From an uncultured Gammaproteobacteria bacterium (GTDB taxonomy: Bacteria; Pseudomonadota; Gammaproteobacteria; Arenicellales; CALHMG01), in contig CALHMG010000256.1 of NCBI GenBank assembly GCA_938034705.1, positions 1-33,770 of the forward strand: 33,770 bases of DNA. Reading direction: 5' to 3'. The notes below the pieces were generated by a model. The model made no database searches and had not been told where the DNA came from. It was given only the letters and a program-made list of their open reading frames with translations. A program made the position numbers and the translations under genes. Position 1 is the first letter of the stretch, and each line of letters opens with the position of its first letter. Below are positions 26,051-33,770 of the stretch, one piece after another.

Positions 26051-26899
26051 CTAATAACTCATGCCATAGACGACAAAGTTAATGCCGATTTCATAGGCGT
26101 AAGTTGAAAACCGCAATGGGTAGGTCGGTCGATCTGCCCATTCCCATGCGTCACCAAGATCCGTGTTCCAGTTCACGAGCACCATAAGCCGACCGTCGTC
26201 ATCGAACAGCCCGCGGACATGTGGAACCTTGCCATCGTATTCCCAGGTTTGTTCGCCCACTTCGCCGTTGTGAACGTTGGGCACCTGGACGATTTCCTTA
26301 ATGTCGTAGAACGCATGGAATACCGGATGGTCGAGCGGCACCTCAACGAGATCACGGTCGGGGAAGACGCGTTTCATCTGCTGTTCGAAGTTGTCCCACG
26401 CGAACGAGCCCCAGAAGTCGTCGATTACCAGAAACCCGCCGGAGTTCAGGTAGTCGCGCAGGGCAACCACATCGTCTTCGCTCATGGACAACGCGCCGAC
26501 TTCCAGCACGTAAAGAAACGGAAACTCCCGCAGATCAGGATCGCCAATGTGAATCGCGTTGTCGGAAGGGTATCCGTCGACCAGCGTGAGTCGCTTCAGT
26601 GCAACCAGAAACTGAAGATCTGCTTTTGGATAATCTACAGCCCATCGCGGACCCCAGTCCGCATCGAGCTCTTCACCATAAATGCCGCGAGTGAAGTAAA
26701 ACTCATGGGCGATGTCGGTTACCTTGAGTTCGCCATACTGATCTGCATTTGCAGGAGCCACCCATATCGACGACAGGATCAACGCCATCGCCGGTATCAG
26801 TGGAAGAGACAGCGTGAGCGTCAGAGCAATACTCCGCACTCTCCATCTGGCCTCATGAACTCTGTTGCCCAATTTAACCGTCCTCTTTTTCGTAACCAC
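26051..26899 (-). CDS. DUF4159 domain protein, exported
   Basis: This is the first gene of the MoxR/VWA operon. The C-terminal 230 residues match DUF4159: YGELKVTDIAHEFYFTRG, DWGPRWAVDYPKADLQFLVALKRLT, then a Rossmann-like core with LRDYLNSGGFLVIDDFWGS and LDHPVFHAFYDIKEI. A hydrophobic segment (23-45) plus ANA near 50-52 suggests a signal peptide with an unusually long basic N-region. The frame opens with GTG at 26899 without a good ribosome site. The in-frame TTG at 26872 has AGAGG about nine bases upstream and gives a more ordinary signal peptide of 273 total residues, so the true start may be there. Function is unknown; the family co-occurs with VWA-GATase and MoxR proteins. Confidence 0.85.
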   Translation of the reverse strand: MVTKKRTVKLGNRVHEARWRVRSIALTLTLSLPLIPAMALILSSIWVAPANADQYGELKVTDIAHEFYFTRGIYGEELDADWGPRWAVDYPKADLQFLVALKRLTLVDGYPSDNAIHIGDPDLREFPFLYVLEVGALSMSEDDVVALRDYLNSGGFLVIDDFWGSFAWDNFEQQMKRVFPDRDLVEVPLDHPVFHAFYDIKEIVQVPNVHNGEVGEQTWEYDGKVPHVRGLFDDDGRLMVLVNWNTDLGDAWEWADRPTYPLRFSTYAYEIGINFVVYGMSY

Positions 26900-27124
26900 G
26901 GCGTTGAAACCACGCCCCTGTCAGCCTACCGAAAACCGGAATCAAAGACGGCTAAAAATACGCCGCTGTGCCTCAAGGCCCGGGTGATCCACCGCTGGCG
27001 ATTCACCGATCTGGTGTCACTCCGGGATTCAATCCTGAAGTTCATGGGAAGTATCCCTGAATATTCGGCAGCAATGGTCCCGAAGCGATGGTTTTCGGAA
27101 TACAGGCGGTAATATCGGCCTGTT
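26900..27124. other. Divergent intergenic region between the MoxR operon and the diguanylate cyclase gene
   Basis: This 225-base gap must hold promoters for both divergent units. I see no convincing -35/-10 pair, no large palindrome and no recognised operator. It contains long antisense-compatible frames that read through into DUF4159, which I treat as shadows. Confidence 0.5.
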
Positions 27125-28813
27125 GTGAACACTGATTCAAATGGCAAAGCGCGGGTTCAAGGTCCATTTCGGGGCGACCAGACTCTGACACGAGTCCTGG
27201 TGGTCGGACTCGTCCTCCTCGTACTCCTCACGATTGCGGTCGTCGCTATCCCGCAACACTTCAACGCTCAGCGTGCGTTGAACAGACACAGTCAGGATTT
27301 GCTGGTCGCGACGATTGCTGAAGCGCAGGAAAACGCCAAAGCCTTCCTTCAGGTTGCTGAAGACGCCGCGCTCCTAACGCGTGGCCTGCTTGCGACACGC
27401 GTTCTCAGTGTTGAAGACGACACCACTCTGGAACAGTATTTCATTGAGCAGATTCGTCTGCACTCGCAAATCGATGGTATCTACCTCGGGCGGCCAGACG
27501 GATCGTTTGTCTTCGCCAAACGTGAAGATGGCTCTGATGGTTCCACTACCGTCACCAAGTTTATTGAAATGACGAACCAAAGCCGGAGAGTTCACCGGAT
27601 CTGGCGCGATGCTTCAGGAGTCGTAACGAAAAAAGCCGATGATCCAGGTGATCGCTACGATCCGCGTGCAAGACCGTGGTACGCGCGAGCTCTCGAAGCG
27701 ACCGGGTCAGTGTGGACCGATCCGTATGTGTTCTTTACATCCGGCCGGCCCGGGCTGACAGTCGTAGCGAATGTAGCCGGGCCTGACGGGGAAACCGAGG
27801 CTGTTGTTGGCGTGGACATGGATCTGCGGGCGTTGTCGACATTCCTCCAATCCCAGTTTGAGGGTGAAGACGGTGCTGCCGTTATCTTAAGTCGCGATGG
27901 CGGTGTTGTGGCGCACAGCAAGGCACTGCAGCTGACGCGTGAACAGGATGACGGCAGCTTAAGGCTGGCGACAACCCGTGAGCTGGATGCGCTCACGGCG
28001 AAAGCGGTTGAGGATCGGCTGGTCCGACTCGATGGAGTTGAAGATGTCGTCGAACACTATCGGTTCAAGTCCGGCGGTCGGGAATACATCGGAGTGTTCA
28101 CCCCGTTTCTGGATCAGGATCAGTTCCCCTGGACCATGGGTGTCTACAGTCCAAGCGCCCAGCTGACGGGTACATTGCGTTCAGAGCAAAAGAACAACAT
28201 CGTCTGGGCGATTGTTATTGCCGCGCTGCTGTCACTCGCCGCGCTGATGCTCGCACCGAGAATCTTAAGGCCGATCGAACAAAGACTTGCGCGCGCGGTT
28301 GAAGATCCTCTGACGGGGCTGATGAACCGACGCAGTTTTCTGGAGGTGGCGAACGCCGATTTTGCACGTTGTTATCGCAGCGCGCAGCCGATCTCGGCGA
28401 TTATGCTCGACATCGACAAGTTCAAGTTGATCAACGACCAGCACGGACATCAGGTAGGTGACGAGGTGTTGACCGCGGTATCCGGTCGTTTACGAAACGC
28501 GCTTTCAGAAAGCGATCGTCTGTCTCGCTATGGCGGTGATGAGTTTTCCATTGTGCTTCCTGACACTACATTCGCTGCAGCGATTGAGGTGGCTCGCAGG
28601 CTGCACAAATCGGTTCAGGAAAAACCTATCGAAACCGACGGATATTCCCTTCCTATTTCCATCAGCGCCGGTGTCGCGATTGCCGGTGGGGCGGTTTCCT
28701 CGCTCGAAGAGCTCCTCGATGAAGCAGACCAGCGTTTGCTGATTGCGAAACGTGCAGGTCGCAACCAGGTTGTATTCGATGAAATCGAATCGACCCTGTC
28801 TCTCGTGACCTGA
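27125..28813 (+). CDS. Membrane diguanylate cyclase with periplasmic Cache-type sensor
   Basis: This 562-residue protein has a first membrane helix at about 23-43. A periplasmic double-Cache-like sensor follows (about 45-355, with DGIYLGRPDGSFVFAKR, YDPRARPWYARALEATGSVWTDPYVFFTSG and GVVGVDMDL-like elements). A second helix lies near 357-377, then a GGDEF domain (about 390-555) with the active-site GGDEF at 470-474 and MLDIDKFKLINDQHGHQVGDEVL. It should make cyclic di-GMP from two GTP. The inhibitory I-site RxxD is missing: position 461 is Ser ahead of D464. There is no HAMP domain. The start is GTG at 27125 with only weak ribosome-site support. It is divergent from the MoxR operon and 71 bases upstream of pyrC. 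Confidence 0.93.
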   Translation: MNTDSNGKARVQGPFRGDQTLTRVLVVGLVLLVLLTIAVVAIPQHFNAQRALNRHSQDLLVATIAEAQENAKAFLQVAEDAALLTRGLLATRVLSVEDDTTLEQYFIEQIRLHSQIDGIYLGRPDGSFVFAKREDGSDGSTTVTKFIEMTNQSRRVHRIWRDASGVVTKKADDPGDRYDPRARPWYARALEATGSVWTDPYVFFTSGRPGLTVVANVAGPDGETEAVVGVDMDLRALSTFLQSQFEGEDGAAVILSRDGGVVAHSKALQLTREQDDGSLRLATTRELDALTAKAVEDRLVRLDGVEDVVEHYRFKSGGREYIGVFTPFLDQDQFPWTMGVYSPSAQLTGTLRSEQKNNIVWAIVIAALLSLAALMLAPRILRPIEQRLARAVEDPLTGLMNRRSFLEVANADFARCYRSAQPISAIMLDIDKFKLINDQHGHQVGDEVLTAVSGRLRNALSESDRLSRYGGDEFSIVLPDTTFAAAIEVARRLHKSVQEKPIETDGYSLPISISAGVAIAGGAVSSLEELLDEADQRLLIAKRAGRNQVVFDEIESTLSLVT

Positions 28814-28884
28814 GTCGGCGGTCACGGTGGATAAATCGTTCTGGTATTCTCTCGACACGCAGAAAATAACCGGAAGCAGTATTG

Positions 28885-29937
28885 ATGTCCCCAGAGCAGC
28901 GCCCGAGCATTGTTATTCGCCGACCCGACGACTGGCATTTGCATCTTCGTGATGAAGCATTGCTGGAAGCTGTATTGCCCTATACCGCTGATGTCTTTGC
29001 AAGAGCTATCGTGATGCCTAATCTGGTGCCACCGGTGACCACTATCGCCGCGGCCAATGCCTATCGTGATCGAATCAACCGTGCTCTGGGCGCCGGAAAG
29101 ACGTTCAGGCCCTTGATGACCTGCTATTTGACCGACACGATTTCCGCCGACGAAATCAAGCGCGGGTTTGAGCAGGGAGCCTGGGTCGCAGCCAAACTCT
29201 ACCCTGCAGGTGCGACGACCAATTCAGATTCCGGCGTGACGTCAGTCGACAAAATATATCCTGCGCTCGAGGCCATGCAGTCGATTGGAATGCCGTTGCT
29301 CGTGCATGGTGAAGTTGTCGATCCTGACGTTGACGTTTTTGATCGTGAAGCCAGATTTATCGACGACGTGATGCAGCCGATGCGCGAGCGGTTCAAGGAC
29401 CTGAAGGTTGTGTTCGAGCACATCACGACCGCTGCGGCCGCAAACTATGTATTTGGCGCGGACAAAAACCTTGCCGCAACAATCACGCCACATCACCTGA
29501 TGATTAATCGCAACGCGATATTCAAAGGCGGCTTGCGGCCTCACATGTACTGTCTTCCCGTGGCCAAACGCGAGCACGATCGTCAATCATTGCGGATCGC
29601 GGCAACGTCAGGGGATCGCAGGTTTTTTCTCGGTACAGATTCCGCGCCGCACATCGCAAGCACCAAGGAGTGTGACGGTGGCTGCGCCGGTGTCTTCAAC
29701 GCGCCAAACACCATGGAGTGTCTCGCCCAGGTTTTTGACGAAGAAGATGCGCTTGATCAACTTGAGGCTTTTGCGTCGTTGAACGGGCCGGCGTTTTACG
29801 GACTCGAGCCGAATACCGACACGATTACGCTGACGCGCCAGTCCACCGGGATTTCAGCGCCGGATCCGGTGGTGGTCGGTGACGAAGTGATCAAACCGTT
29901 CATGCCTGAAACCGAGGTGCGCTGGCGGCTGACCTGA
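28885..29937 (+). CDS. pyrC: Dihydroorotase (class II, PyrC)
   Basis: This 350-residue amidohydrolase cyclises N-carbamoyl-aspartate to dihydroorotate in pyrimidine synthesis. The binuclear zinc ligands are in place: H18 and H20 (DWHLHLRD), the carbamylated lysine K104 (AAKLYPAG), H141 (LVHGEV), H179 (FEHITT) and D252 (LGTDSAPH). The length and the HMYCLPV region match the short gammaproteobacterial PyrC. GGAAG about eight bases upstream supports the ATG at 28885; a TTG one codon earlier is not needed. No other pyr gene is present in the window. A terminator overlaps its stop codon. Confidence 0.97.
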   Translation: MSPEQRPSIVIRRPDDWHLHLRDEALLEAVLPYTADVFARAIVMPNLVPPVTTIAAANAYRDRINRALGAGKTFRPLMTCYLTDTISADEIKRGFEQGAWVAAKLYPAGATTNSDSGVTSVDKIYPALEAMQSIGMPLLVHGEVVDPDVDVFDREARFIDDVMQPMRERFKDLKVVFEHITTAAAANYVFGADKNLAATITPHHLMINRNAIFKGGLRPHMYCLPVAKREHDRQSLRIAATSGDRRFFLGTDSAPHIASTKECDGGCAGVFNAPNTMECLAQVFDEEDALDQLEAFASLNGPAFYGLEPNTDTITLTRQSTGISAPDPVVVGDEVIKPFMPETEVRWRLT

Positions 29938-29961
29938 TCAGGCCATCGTGGATCAGTTTTT
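29934..29961 (+). terminator. Intrinsic terminator after pyrC
   Basis: CTGATC and GATCAG form a 6-bp stem with an 11-base loop, followed directly by TTTTT. The left arm includes the pyrC stop codon, and the stem also overlaps the stop of the convergent amine oxidase gene. Confidence 0.55.
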
Positions 29962-31605
29962 CAGTTTGACAGGTCCGAACTCGCCGTAGACGTCGCCAGG
30001 CCCGGGGTTTTGCTCTGGGGTATGGCCGCCGAGGTGGGTCATTACGCCCCACACGGCGTTCAGCGCGGTTTGCACGGCGCCTTCAACCCAGCCCGGGGTC
30101 CACGACACGTCGTCGCCCGCAATAAAGATTCCGCGTTCCGCCGGCGGCATCAGACCCTGCATGAAGTGACTGTACATACGCTGGTTATAGCGATAGTGAC
30201 CGGGTAGCGCGCCTTTGAAAGCGCCGAGAAAATTGGGATCGTCTTCCCATGACACCGTGATCGGTTCGCCGATGATCTCGGCTTCGAGATTGAGTTCAGG
30301 GTAGATTTTCTTGAGCGCGGCAAGAGACAGATCGACTCGCTTTTCGACGTCCAGAGGCAGCATTTTCATGGCGTCGCTCATCCATGTGTAGGTTAAGCAA
30401 ATGACGCCGGGCTTGTCGTCCCCCAGATCAAACAGGTAGGTGCCCCGCGTCAATCGATCGGTAAGCGTCATGCTCATGCGATGCTGACCGGTTGCGGGGT
30501 CGATGTCTTTCCAGAACGGTCGTCTTACCATCACAAAGGTCTTGGACGACTGCATGTAGCGGGTTCGATCCAGCGCCATCCACATTTTCTGTGAAAAGAG
30601 TTCTTCACTGACATCAATTGAAGTCGTCAGTAACCAGCTTTGGGTGGTTGTGACAACGGCGTCGAAGCTTTTGCAGTCGCCCCACTGATCGGTGATTTCA
30701 AGTCGGCCGCGTTCGTCACGAACAATGTGTTTTGCGGCGGGGTTGGGTGCACCCTGATGTAAGTCCTGTAATGAGGTGCCGGGCGGCCAGTGTTTCATGT
30801 TCTCGGGACTGTGGCGCCACAGATCCGCTGGCACACGTTCTGCGCCACCGTAAATGAAGTGCTGATTGTCGTCACAGGCGGTGGCGTTAACACGAAGAAT
30901 CTCAACCATCGAGTTGGGAAAGTCCGAGTCCCAGCCACCGGTTCCGAATCCGACCTGGCCGAAGATTTCCCGATGCCTGAAGGTCAGTTCAGAAAAGCTT
31001 TTTGAGGACGTCACGAAGTCGTAGAAGGTGCGTTCGTCCCATTGCTCAATCATCGGCGTCCACAGTTCCCGAACGCGCTTGGCGTCTTTTGCCGCGATGG
31101 CCTGCTGCAGTGCGTCAAAAGGTACGGACGTTTTTAAGGCCGTATCCCATGCATCGCTGACCTCCTGAAAGATCGATGGCAAATCATCAATCGTGCGGGC
31201 GTAGTGCTTGCGACTTTCAAGATCAACGACCGTGCTGCCGGCGGCTTCGGTCAACGGGTTTGGAAACGGTCGAGACTCAAGGCCGAGCAGATTGACGTAA
31301 TGCCAGAACGCTGTGGACGATTCGGGGAAACGCATGCCGCCGAGTTCGGCGACGATTTCTTCATCGGCGCCTGCGAATCGCTGTGACCGAAGACGCCCGC
31401 CGATACGGCCAGCTTCATACATGACGGGCTTCAGCCCAAGCTTCATCAGCTCGTAGGCAACCACCATGCCCGCCATGCCTGCGCCAACGATGCCGATTTC
31501 CTCACCCAGCCGAGCCTCGGGTATCTCACCAAGCCCTGCCGGATGCGCCAGCCACTCATCAAACGCAAACGGAAAATCAGGCCCAAAAGCCGTAATTGGT
31601 TTCAC
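29953..31605 (-). CDS. Flavin amine oxidase, tryptophan 2-monooxygenase/L-amino-acid oxidase-like
   Basis: This 550-residue FAD protein of the monoamine oxidase superfamily has GIVGAGMAG (38-46) and E64 in the dinucleotide fold, followed by GRIGGRLRS. The C-terminal flavin signature is GIFIAGDDVSWTPGWVEGAVQTALNAVWG-like. The overall length and this C-terminal pattern resemble tryptophan 2-monooxygenase (IaaM) and the related L-amino-acid oxidases. The predicted reaction is oxidation of an amino acid to the amide or keto acid; the substrate is not determined. No IaaH amidase is adjacent. AAGGGA about six bases before the ATG supports the start. It lies downstream of the liv genes on the same strand but across a terminator and hairpins, so it probably has its own promoter. 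Confidence 0.88.
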   Translation of the reverse strand: MKPITAFGPDFPFAFDEWLAHPAGLGEIPEARLGEEIGIVGAGMAGMVVAYELMKLGLKPVMYEAGRIGGRLRSQRFAGADEEIVAELGGMRFPESSTAFWHYVNLLGLESRPFPNPLTEAAGSTVVDLESRKHYARTIDDLPSIFQEVSDAWDTALKTSVPFDALQQAIAAKDAKRVRELWTPMIEQWDERTFYDFVTSSKSFSELTFRHREIFGQVGFGTGGWDSDFPNSMVEILRVNATACDDNQHFIYGGAERVPADLWRHSPENMKHWPPGTSLQDLHQGAPNPAAKHIVRDERGRLEITDQWGDCKSFDAVVTTTQSWLLTTSIDVSEELFSQKMWMALDRTRYMQSSKTFVMVRRPFWKDIDPATGQHRMSMTLTDRLTRGTYLFDLGDDKPGVICLTYTWMSDAMKMLPLDVEKRVDLSLAALKKIYPELNLEAEIIGEPITVSWEDDPNFLGAFKGALPGHYRYNQRMYSHFMQGLMPPAERGIFIAGDDVSWTPGWVEGAVQTALNAVWGVMTHLGGHTPEQNPGPGDVYGEFGPVKLKN

Positions 31606-31652
31606 CGCAGATCCCTTTGCACGCTCTGGAACTCAAGATTTGAGTCTAGCAG

Positions 31653-31698
31653 CCGCCGGTCGCAAAGCGACCGGGCGGAGAACGGCGCAGCCGTTCTC
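31653..31698. repeat. Tandem hairpin pair upstream of the amine oxidase gene
   Basis: Two adjacent stem-loops: CCGGTCGC/GCGACCGG around AAA (31656-31674, extendable by three base pairs with a one-base bulge), and a perfect 9-bp stem GAGAACGGC/GCCGTTCTC around GCA (31678-31698). The doublet arrangement echoes the pair at 122-160 and is typical of REP-like intergenic elements. It could also be part of the 5' leader of the amine oxidase transcript. Confidence 0.6.
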
Positions 31699-31790
31699 CA
31701 GTCGGTGTTTACACAACTGAAGGGAAGGTCAGATAGACGGAACTGGCCGCAGAGAGCCGGATCTTGTTTCGGGGCGAGGCGCGGAAATTG

Positions 31791-31829
31791 GTAAAAACCT
31801 GAGCCTGCTCATGCAGGCGAGGGGTTTTA
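31791..31829 (-). terminator. Intrinsic terminator of the liv operon
   Basis: On the minus strand, about 45 bases after the livF stop, GCCTGC and GCAGGC form a stem around ATGA, extended by CCT/AGG pairs, and are followed by GGTTTTTACC. This is a standard rho-independent layout. Outer bases GTAAAA and TTTTAC also pair, so the structure is nearly symmetric. The rest of 31606-31873 has no gene. Confidence 0.65.
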
Positions 31830-31873
31830 CGGATTTCCAGCAACGTCGCCCCGGATCAAAAGACGCCTTCGCG

Positions 31874-32617
31874 TTATATAGCGAGGTACTGCTGTCTGAG
31901 TTCTTCGTTTTCCAGAACTTCGTTGGCGGTGCCGTCGAAGACGATCTGTCCCATGTCCAGAATCAGGGCACGGTCTGCGAGGCGCAGTGCGGCGATGGCG
32001 TTCTGTTCAACGATGATCGTTGTGATACCGAGTGTTTTGATTTGCTCGAGCGTCTTTTCGATTTCCTGAACGATGACAGGCGCAAGACCTTCATAGGGCT
32101 CGTCGAGCAGTAACAGCTTTACTTCGCGCGCAAGCGTTCGGCCGATGGCGAGCATTTGCTGCTCACCACCAGAAAGTGTTGTGCCTTCCTGAGTGCGGCG
32201 TTCGCCCAGGCGCGGGAACAGTTCGTAGATGCGCTCGGTCGACCAGCCAACAGGCGGTGCGATCTGTGCAAGCTTGATGTTCTCCTCAACCGTAAGGCCC
32301 TGAATGATTCGGCGATCTTCAGGCACCAGGCCGATGCCACACTGGGACGCTTCGTGAGATGCCATCTCATGCAGCGCCTGACCGTTAAGCCAGATCTGTC
32401 CTTCTTTCAACTCAGGATCATCGACACGCGCGATCGCTCGCAGTGTTGACGTCTTGCCGGCACCGTTGCGACCGAGCAGGGCAACAATCTCGCCTTCCTT
32501 GATCTGGAAGCTTACGCCCTGAACGATATAGCTCTCACCGTAGTAGGCGTGGATGTCGTCGCAAGAAAAATACGCCCGGTTGTCAGCGTTGTTGGCGGGT
32601 GCAGTTGCGTCACTCAT
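31874..32617 (-). CDS. livF: Branched-chain amino acid ABC transporter ATP-binding protein LivF
   Basis: This 247-residue ATPase has Walker A GRNGAGKT (49-56), the signature LSGGEQQMLAIGRTL and Walker B LLLLDEPYEGLAP. YYGESYIVQGVSF and VPEDRRIIQGLTVEENI are typical of LivF-type subunits of the hydrophobic amino acid family. The start at 32617 is preferred because GGAGGAG lies seven bases upstream and the ATG overlaps the livG stop by eight bases (ATGAGTGA); the frame continues 24 codons further upstream inside livG. It energises import together with LivG, LivM and LivH. Confidence 0.94.
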   Translation of the reverse strand: MSDATAPANNADNRAYFSCDDIHAYYGESYIVQGVSFQIKEGEIVALLGRNGAGKTSTLRAIARVDDPELKEGQIWLNGQALHEMASHEASQCGIGLVPEDRRIIQGLTVEENIKLAQIAPPVGWSTERIYELFPRLGERRTQEGTTLSGGEQQMLAIGRTLAREVKLLLLDEPYEGLAPVIVQEIEKTLEQIKTLGITTIIVEQNAIAALRLADRALILDMGQIVFDGTANEVLENEELRQQYLAI

Positions 32618-33368
32618 CGTGTGCTCCTCCGAGGTAGGCGTCCTGTACCTTTTGATTTCCCTTGATTTTCTCGGGCAGGTCTTCGGCAATCACGGCGCCC
32701 TGCGCCAGGACGCTGATTTTGTCTGCCAGCGAAAATACAACGTGCATGTCGTGTTCGATAACCACCATCGTCAATCCGCGATCGGCGATGCTGCGAAGCA
32801 GGTCGATCGTGTTGTTGGTGTCGGCTCGCGCCATGCCGGCCGTTGGCTCGTCGAGCAGCAACAGACGCGGTTTTTGCACCAGACACATCGCCAGCTCAAG
32901 TCGTCGCTTGTCGCCGCGTGACAGTTGGCTTGAGATGTTGTGGGCCTGATGTTCCAGACCTACTTCTTCAAGCATGGCCATCGCGCGGTCGCGAATCTCG
33001 CCTTCTTTGGCAACGCTGCCCCATGCATTGAATTCGTATGCACCGTCTCGTCTGGCAAAGGCCGGGATCATGACATTCTCAAGCAGCGAGATATCCGAGA
33101 AGATCTCGGGAGTCTGAAACACGCGGCTGATGCCTGCCTGGTTGATCTCGTGTGGTTTGATACCGAGCAGTGACTGGTTATCGAAATCGATGGCACCTGA
33201 GTCGGGCTTGAGGCGGCCAATAAAACAGTTGAGCAGTGTCGACTTGCCGGCGCCGTTGGGTCCGATGATCGCGTGAACGGTGCTCTCATTGACGCTCAGG
33301 TTCACATCATCGAGTGCCTTGAGGCCACCAAAATTCTTGTTCACGTGTTGAACGTTGAGAATCGCCAT
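32610..33368 (-). CDS. livG: Branched-chain amino acid ABC transporter ATP-binding protein LivG
   Basis: This 252-residue ATPase has Walker A GPNGAGKST (36-44), RVFQTPEIFSDISLLENVMIPA in the Q-loop region, and Walker B RLLLLDEPTAGMARAD. The signature reads LSRGDKRRLELAMCL instead of the usual LSxGQQR type, marking a particular LivG-like subfamily. AAGGAG eight bases before the ATG supports the start, and the start overlaps the livM stop by one base. Substrates of such importers include branched-chain amino acids, amides and aromatic compounds, so the exact cargo is open. Confidence 0.93.
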   Translation of the reverse strand: MAILNVQHVNKNFGGLKALDDVNLSVNESTVHAIIGPNGAGKSTLLNCFIGRLKPDSGAIDFDNQSLLGIKPHEINQAGISRVFQTPEIFSDISLLENVMIPAFARRDGAYEFNAWGSVAKEGEIRDRAMAMLEEVGLEHQAHNISSQLSRGDKRRLELAMCLVQKPRLLLLDEPTAGMARADTNNTIDLLRSIADRGLTMVVIEHDMHVVFSLADKISVLAQGAVIAEDLPEKIKGNQKVQDAYLGGAHDE

Positions 33369-33770
33369 CAGTTTGCTCCTTTAGTCTGGGCAGCTGACGT
33401 CGGCGCAGTCGCATCGGTGGTTTCGGTGGACGTGCGATTGGTGAAGCGTTGCCAGATGCGATTGAAGCCTTCCATGAGTCCGCCTGGCAAGAAAATCACA
33501 ATAAGCATGAACAGCACACCCAGAGTCAGGTGCCAGCCCTCGCCAACGAACAGCGAGCTGACTTTCACCGCACCGTGTTGCAGAGCTTCGGGCAGGAAAT
33601 CGAAGACTTTCATCAGCGTGCCTTCGTTAAACGCCGAGAAGATGTTCTCCGCGTATTTGATGACACCGGCACCAATGACCGGACCAAGCAGTGTGCCGGT
33701 ACCACCGAGGATCGTCATCAACACGACCTCTCCAGATGCCGTCCACTGCATGCGTTCGGCGCCCGCCAAC
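33368..33770 (-). CDS. livM: Branched-chain amino acid ABC transporter permease LivM (C-terminal part, truncated by window)
   Basis: Only the last 133 or so residues are inside the window; the gene continues past the right edge. The visible part has [27 protein letters not shown], the conserved LivM cytoplasmic/transmembrane loop, followed by helices [24 protein letters not shown] and a hydrophilic tail rich in Thr/Ala. The TTG near 33769 is not a real start, as the family sequence continues upstream. It is the membrane channel partner of LivG/LivF and the upstream end of this minus-strand operon. Confidence 0.9.
   Translation of the reverse strand, partial: LAGAERMQWTASGEVVLMTILGGTGTLLGPVIGAGVIKYAENIFSAFNEGTLMKVFDFLPEALQHGAVKVSSLFVGEGWHLTLGVLFMLIVIFLPGGLMEGFNRIWQRFTNRTSTETTDATAPTSAAQTKGAN

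Noticed and set aside
26219-27112. 297-residue plus-strand open frame over DUF4159 and the divergent gap
   Set aside because: It lies mostly antisense to DUF4159 and its product shows no recognisable motif. The DUF4159 reading is supported by family signature and operon context.
33368-33770. A complete 133-residue protein starting at TTG 33769
   Set aside because: The sequence is the conserved C-terminal part of a LivM permease and runs off the window edge, so the TTG is an internal leucine codon.

Overview
The window reads as a chromosomal segment of a moderately GC-rich Gram-negative bacterium, most likely a marine or environmental gammaproteobacterium. This assignment is an inference from the class-II short dihydroorotase (PyrC), the secreted and inner-membrane protein architectures, purine-rich ribosome binding sites and the gene complement. 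No rRNA, tRNA, CRISPR array, integrase or transposase was seen. Coding density is high and no gene-free stretch exceeds 300 bases.

Layout. Positions 1-160 hold an inverted repeat and two tandem hairpins. Positions 161-3840 (minus) carry a luciferase-like flavin oxidoreductase, a cytochrome b561-YceI fusion and a MATE exporter. Positions 3978-7246 (plus) carry a GMC oxidoreductase and a fusion of the tRNA hydroxylase TrhO with a glutathione S-transferase module. Positions 7261-12780 are a mosaic: an intradiol-dioxygenase-like exported protein, a class III CoA-transferase, a small membrane protein, a HisC-like aminotransferase, and an aldo/keto reductase followed by S-formylglutathione hydrolase. 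An NTF2-like protein at 12937-13344 is preceded by a helically phased 11-bp repeat array.

The centrepiece is a tight eight-gene minus-strand operon of about 13.5 kb (26899 down to 13348). In transcription order it encodes a DUF4159 protein, a membrane VWA/glutamine-amidotransferase-like protein, a legumain/caspase-fold (C13-like) protein whose nucleophile position looks like Ser, a TPR protein with a gluzincin metalloprotease domain, a MoxR AAA+ ATPase, a DUF58 protein, a BatA-like VWA membrane protein and a DUF4175-like giant membrane protein. The MoxR-DUF58-VWA core is a known chaperone/assembly module (aerotolerance or Bat type). Its linkage here to two protease-fold proteins, one apparently inactive and carrying EF-hand-like loops, is the most interesting signal in the window. 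I infer an envelope-located ATPase/VWA complex with proteolytic or scaffold partners.

Divergent from that operon are a membrane diguanylate cyclase with a periplasmic sensor domain and pyrC. The right end (minus) holds the end of a livM-livG-livF branched-chain/amino-acid ABC importer with its own terminator, followed by a tryptophan-2-monooxygenase-like flavin amine oxidase. Several genes appear to use TTG or GTG starts, some supported by ribosome binding sites.
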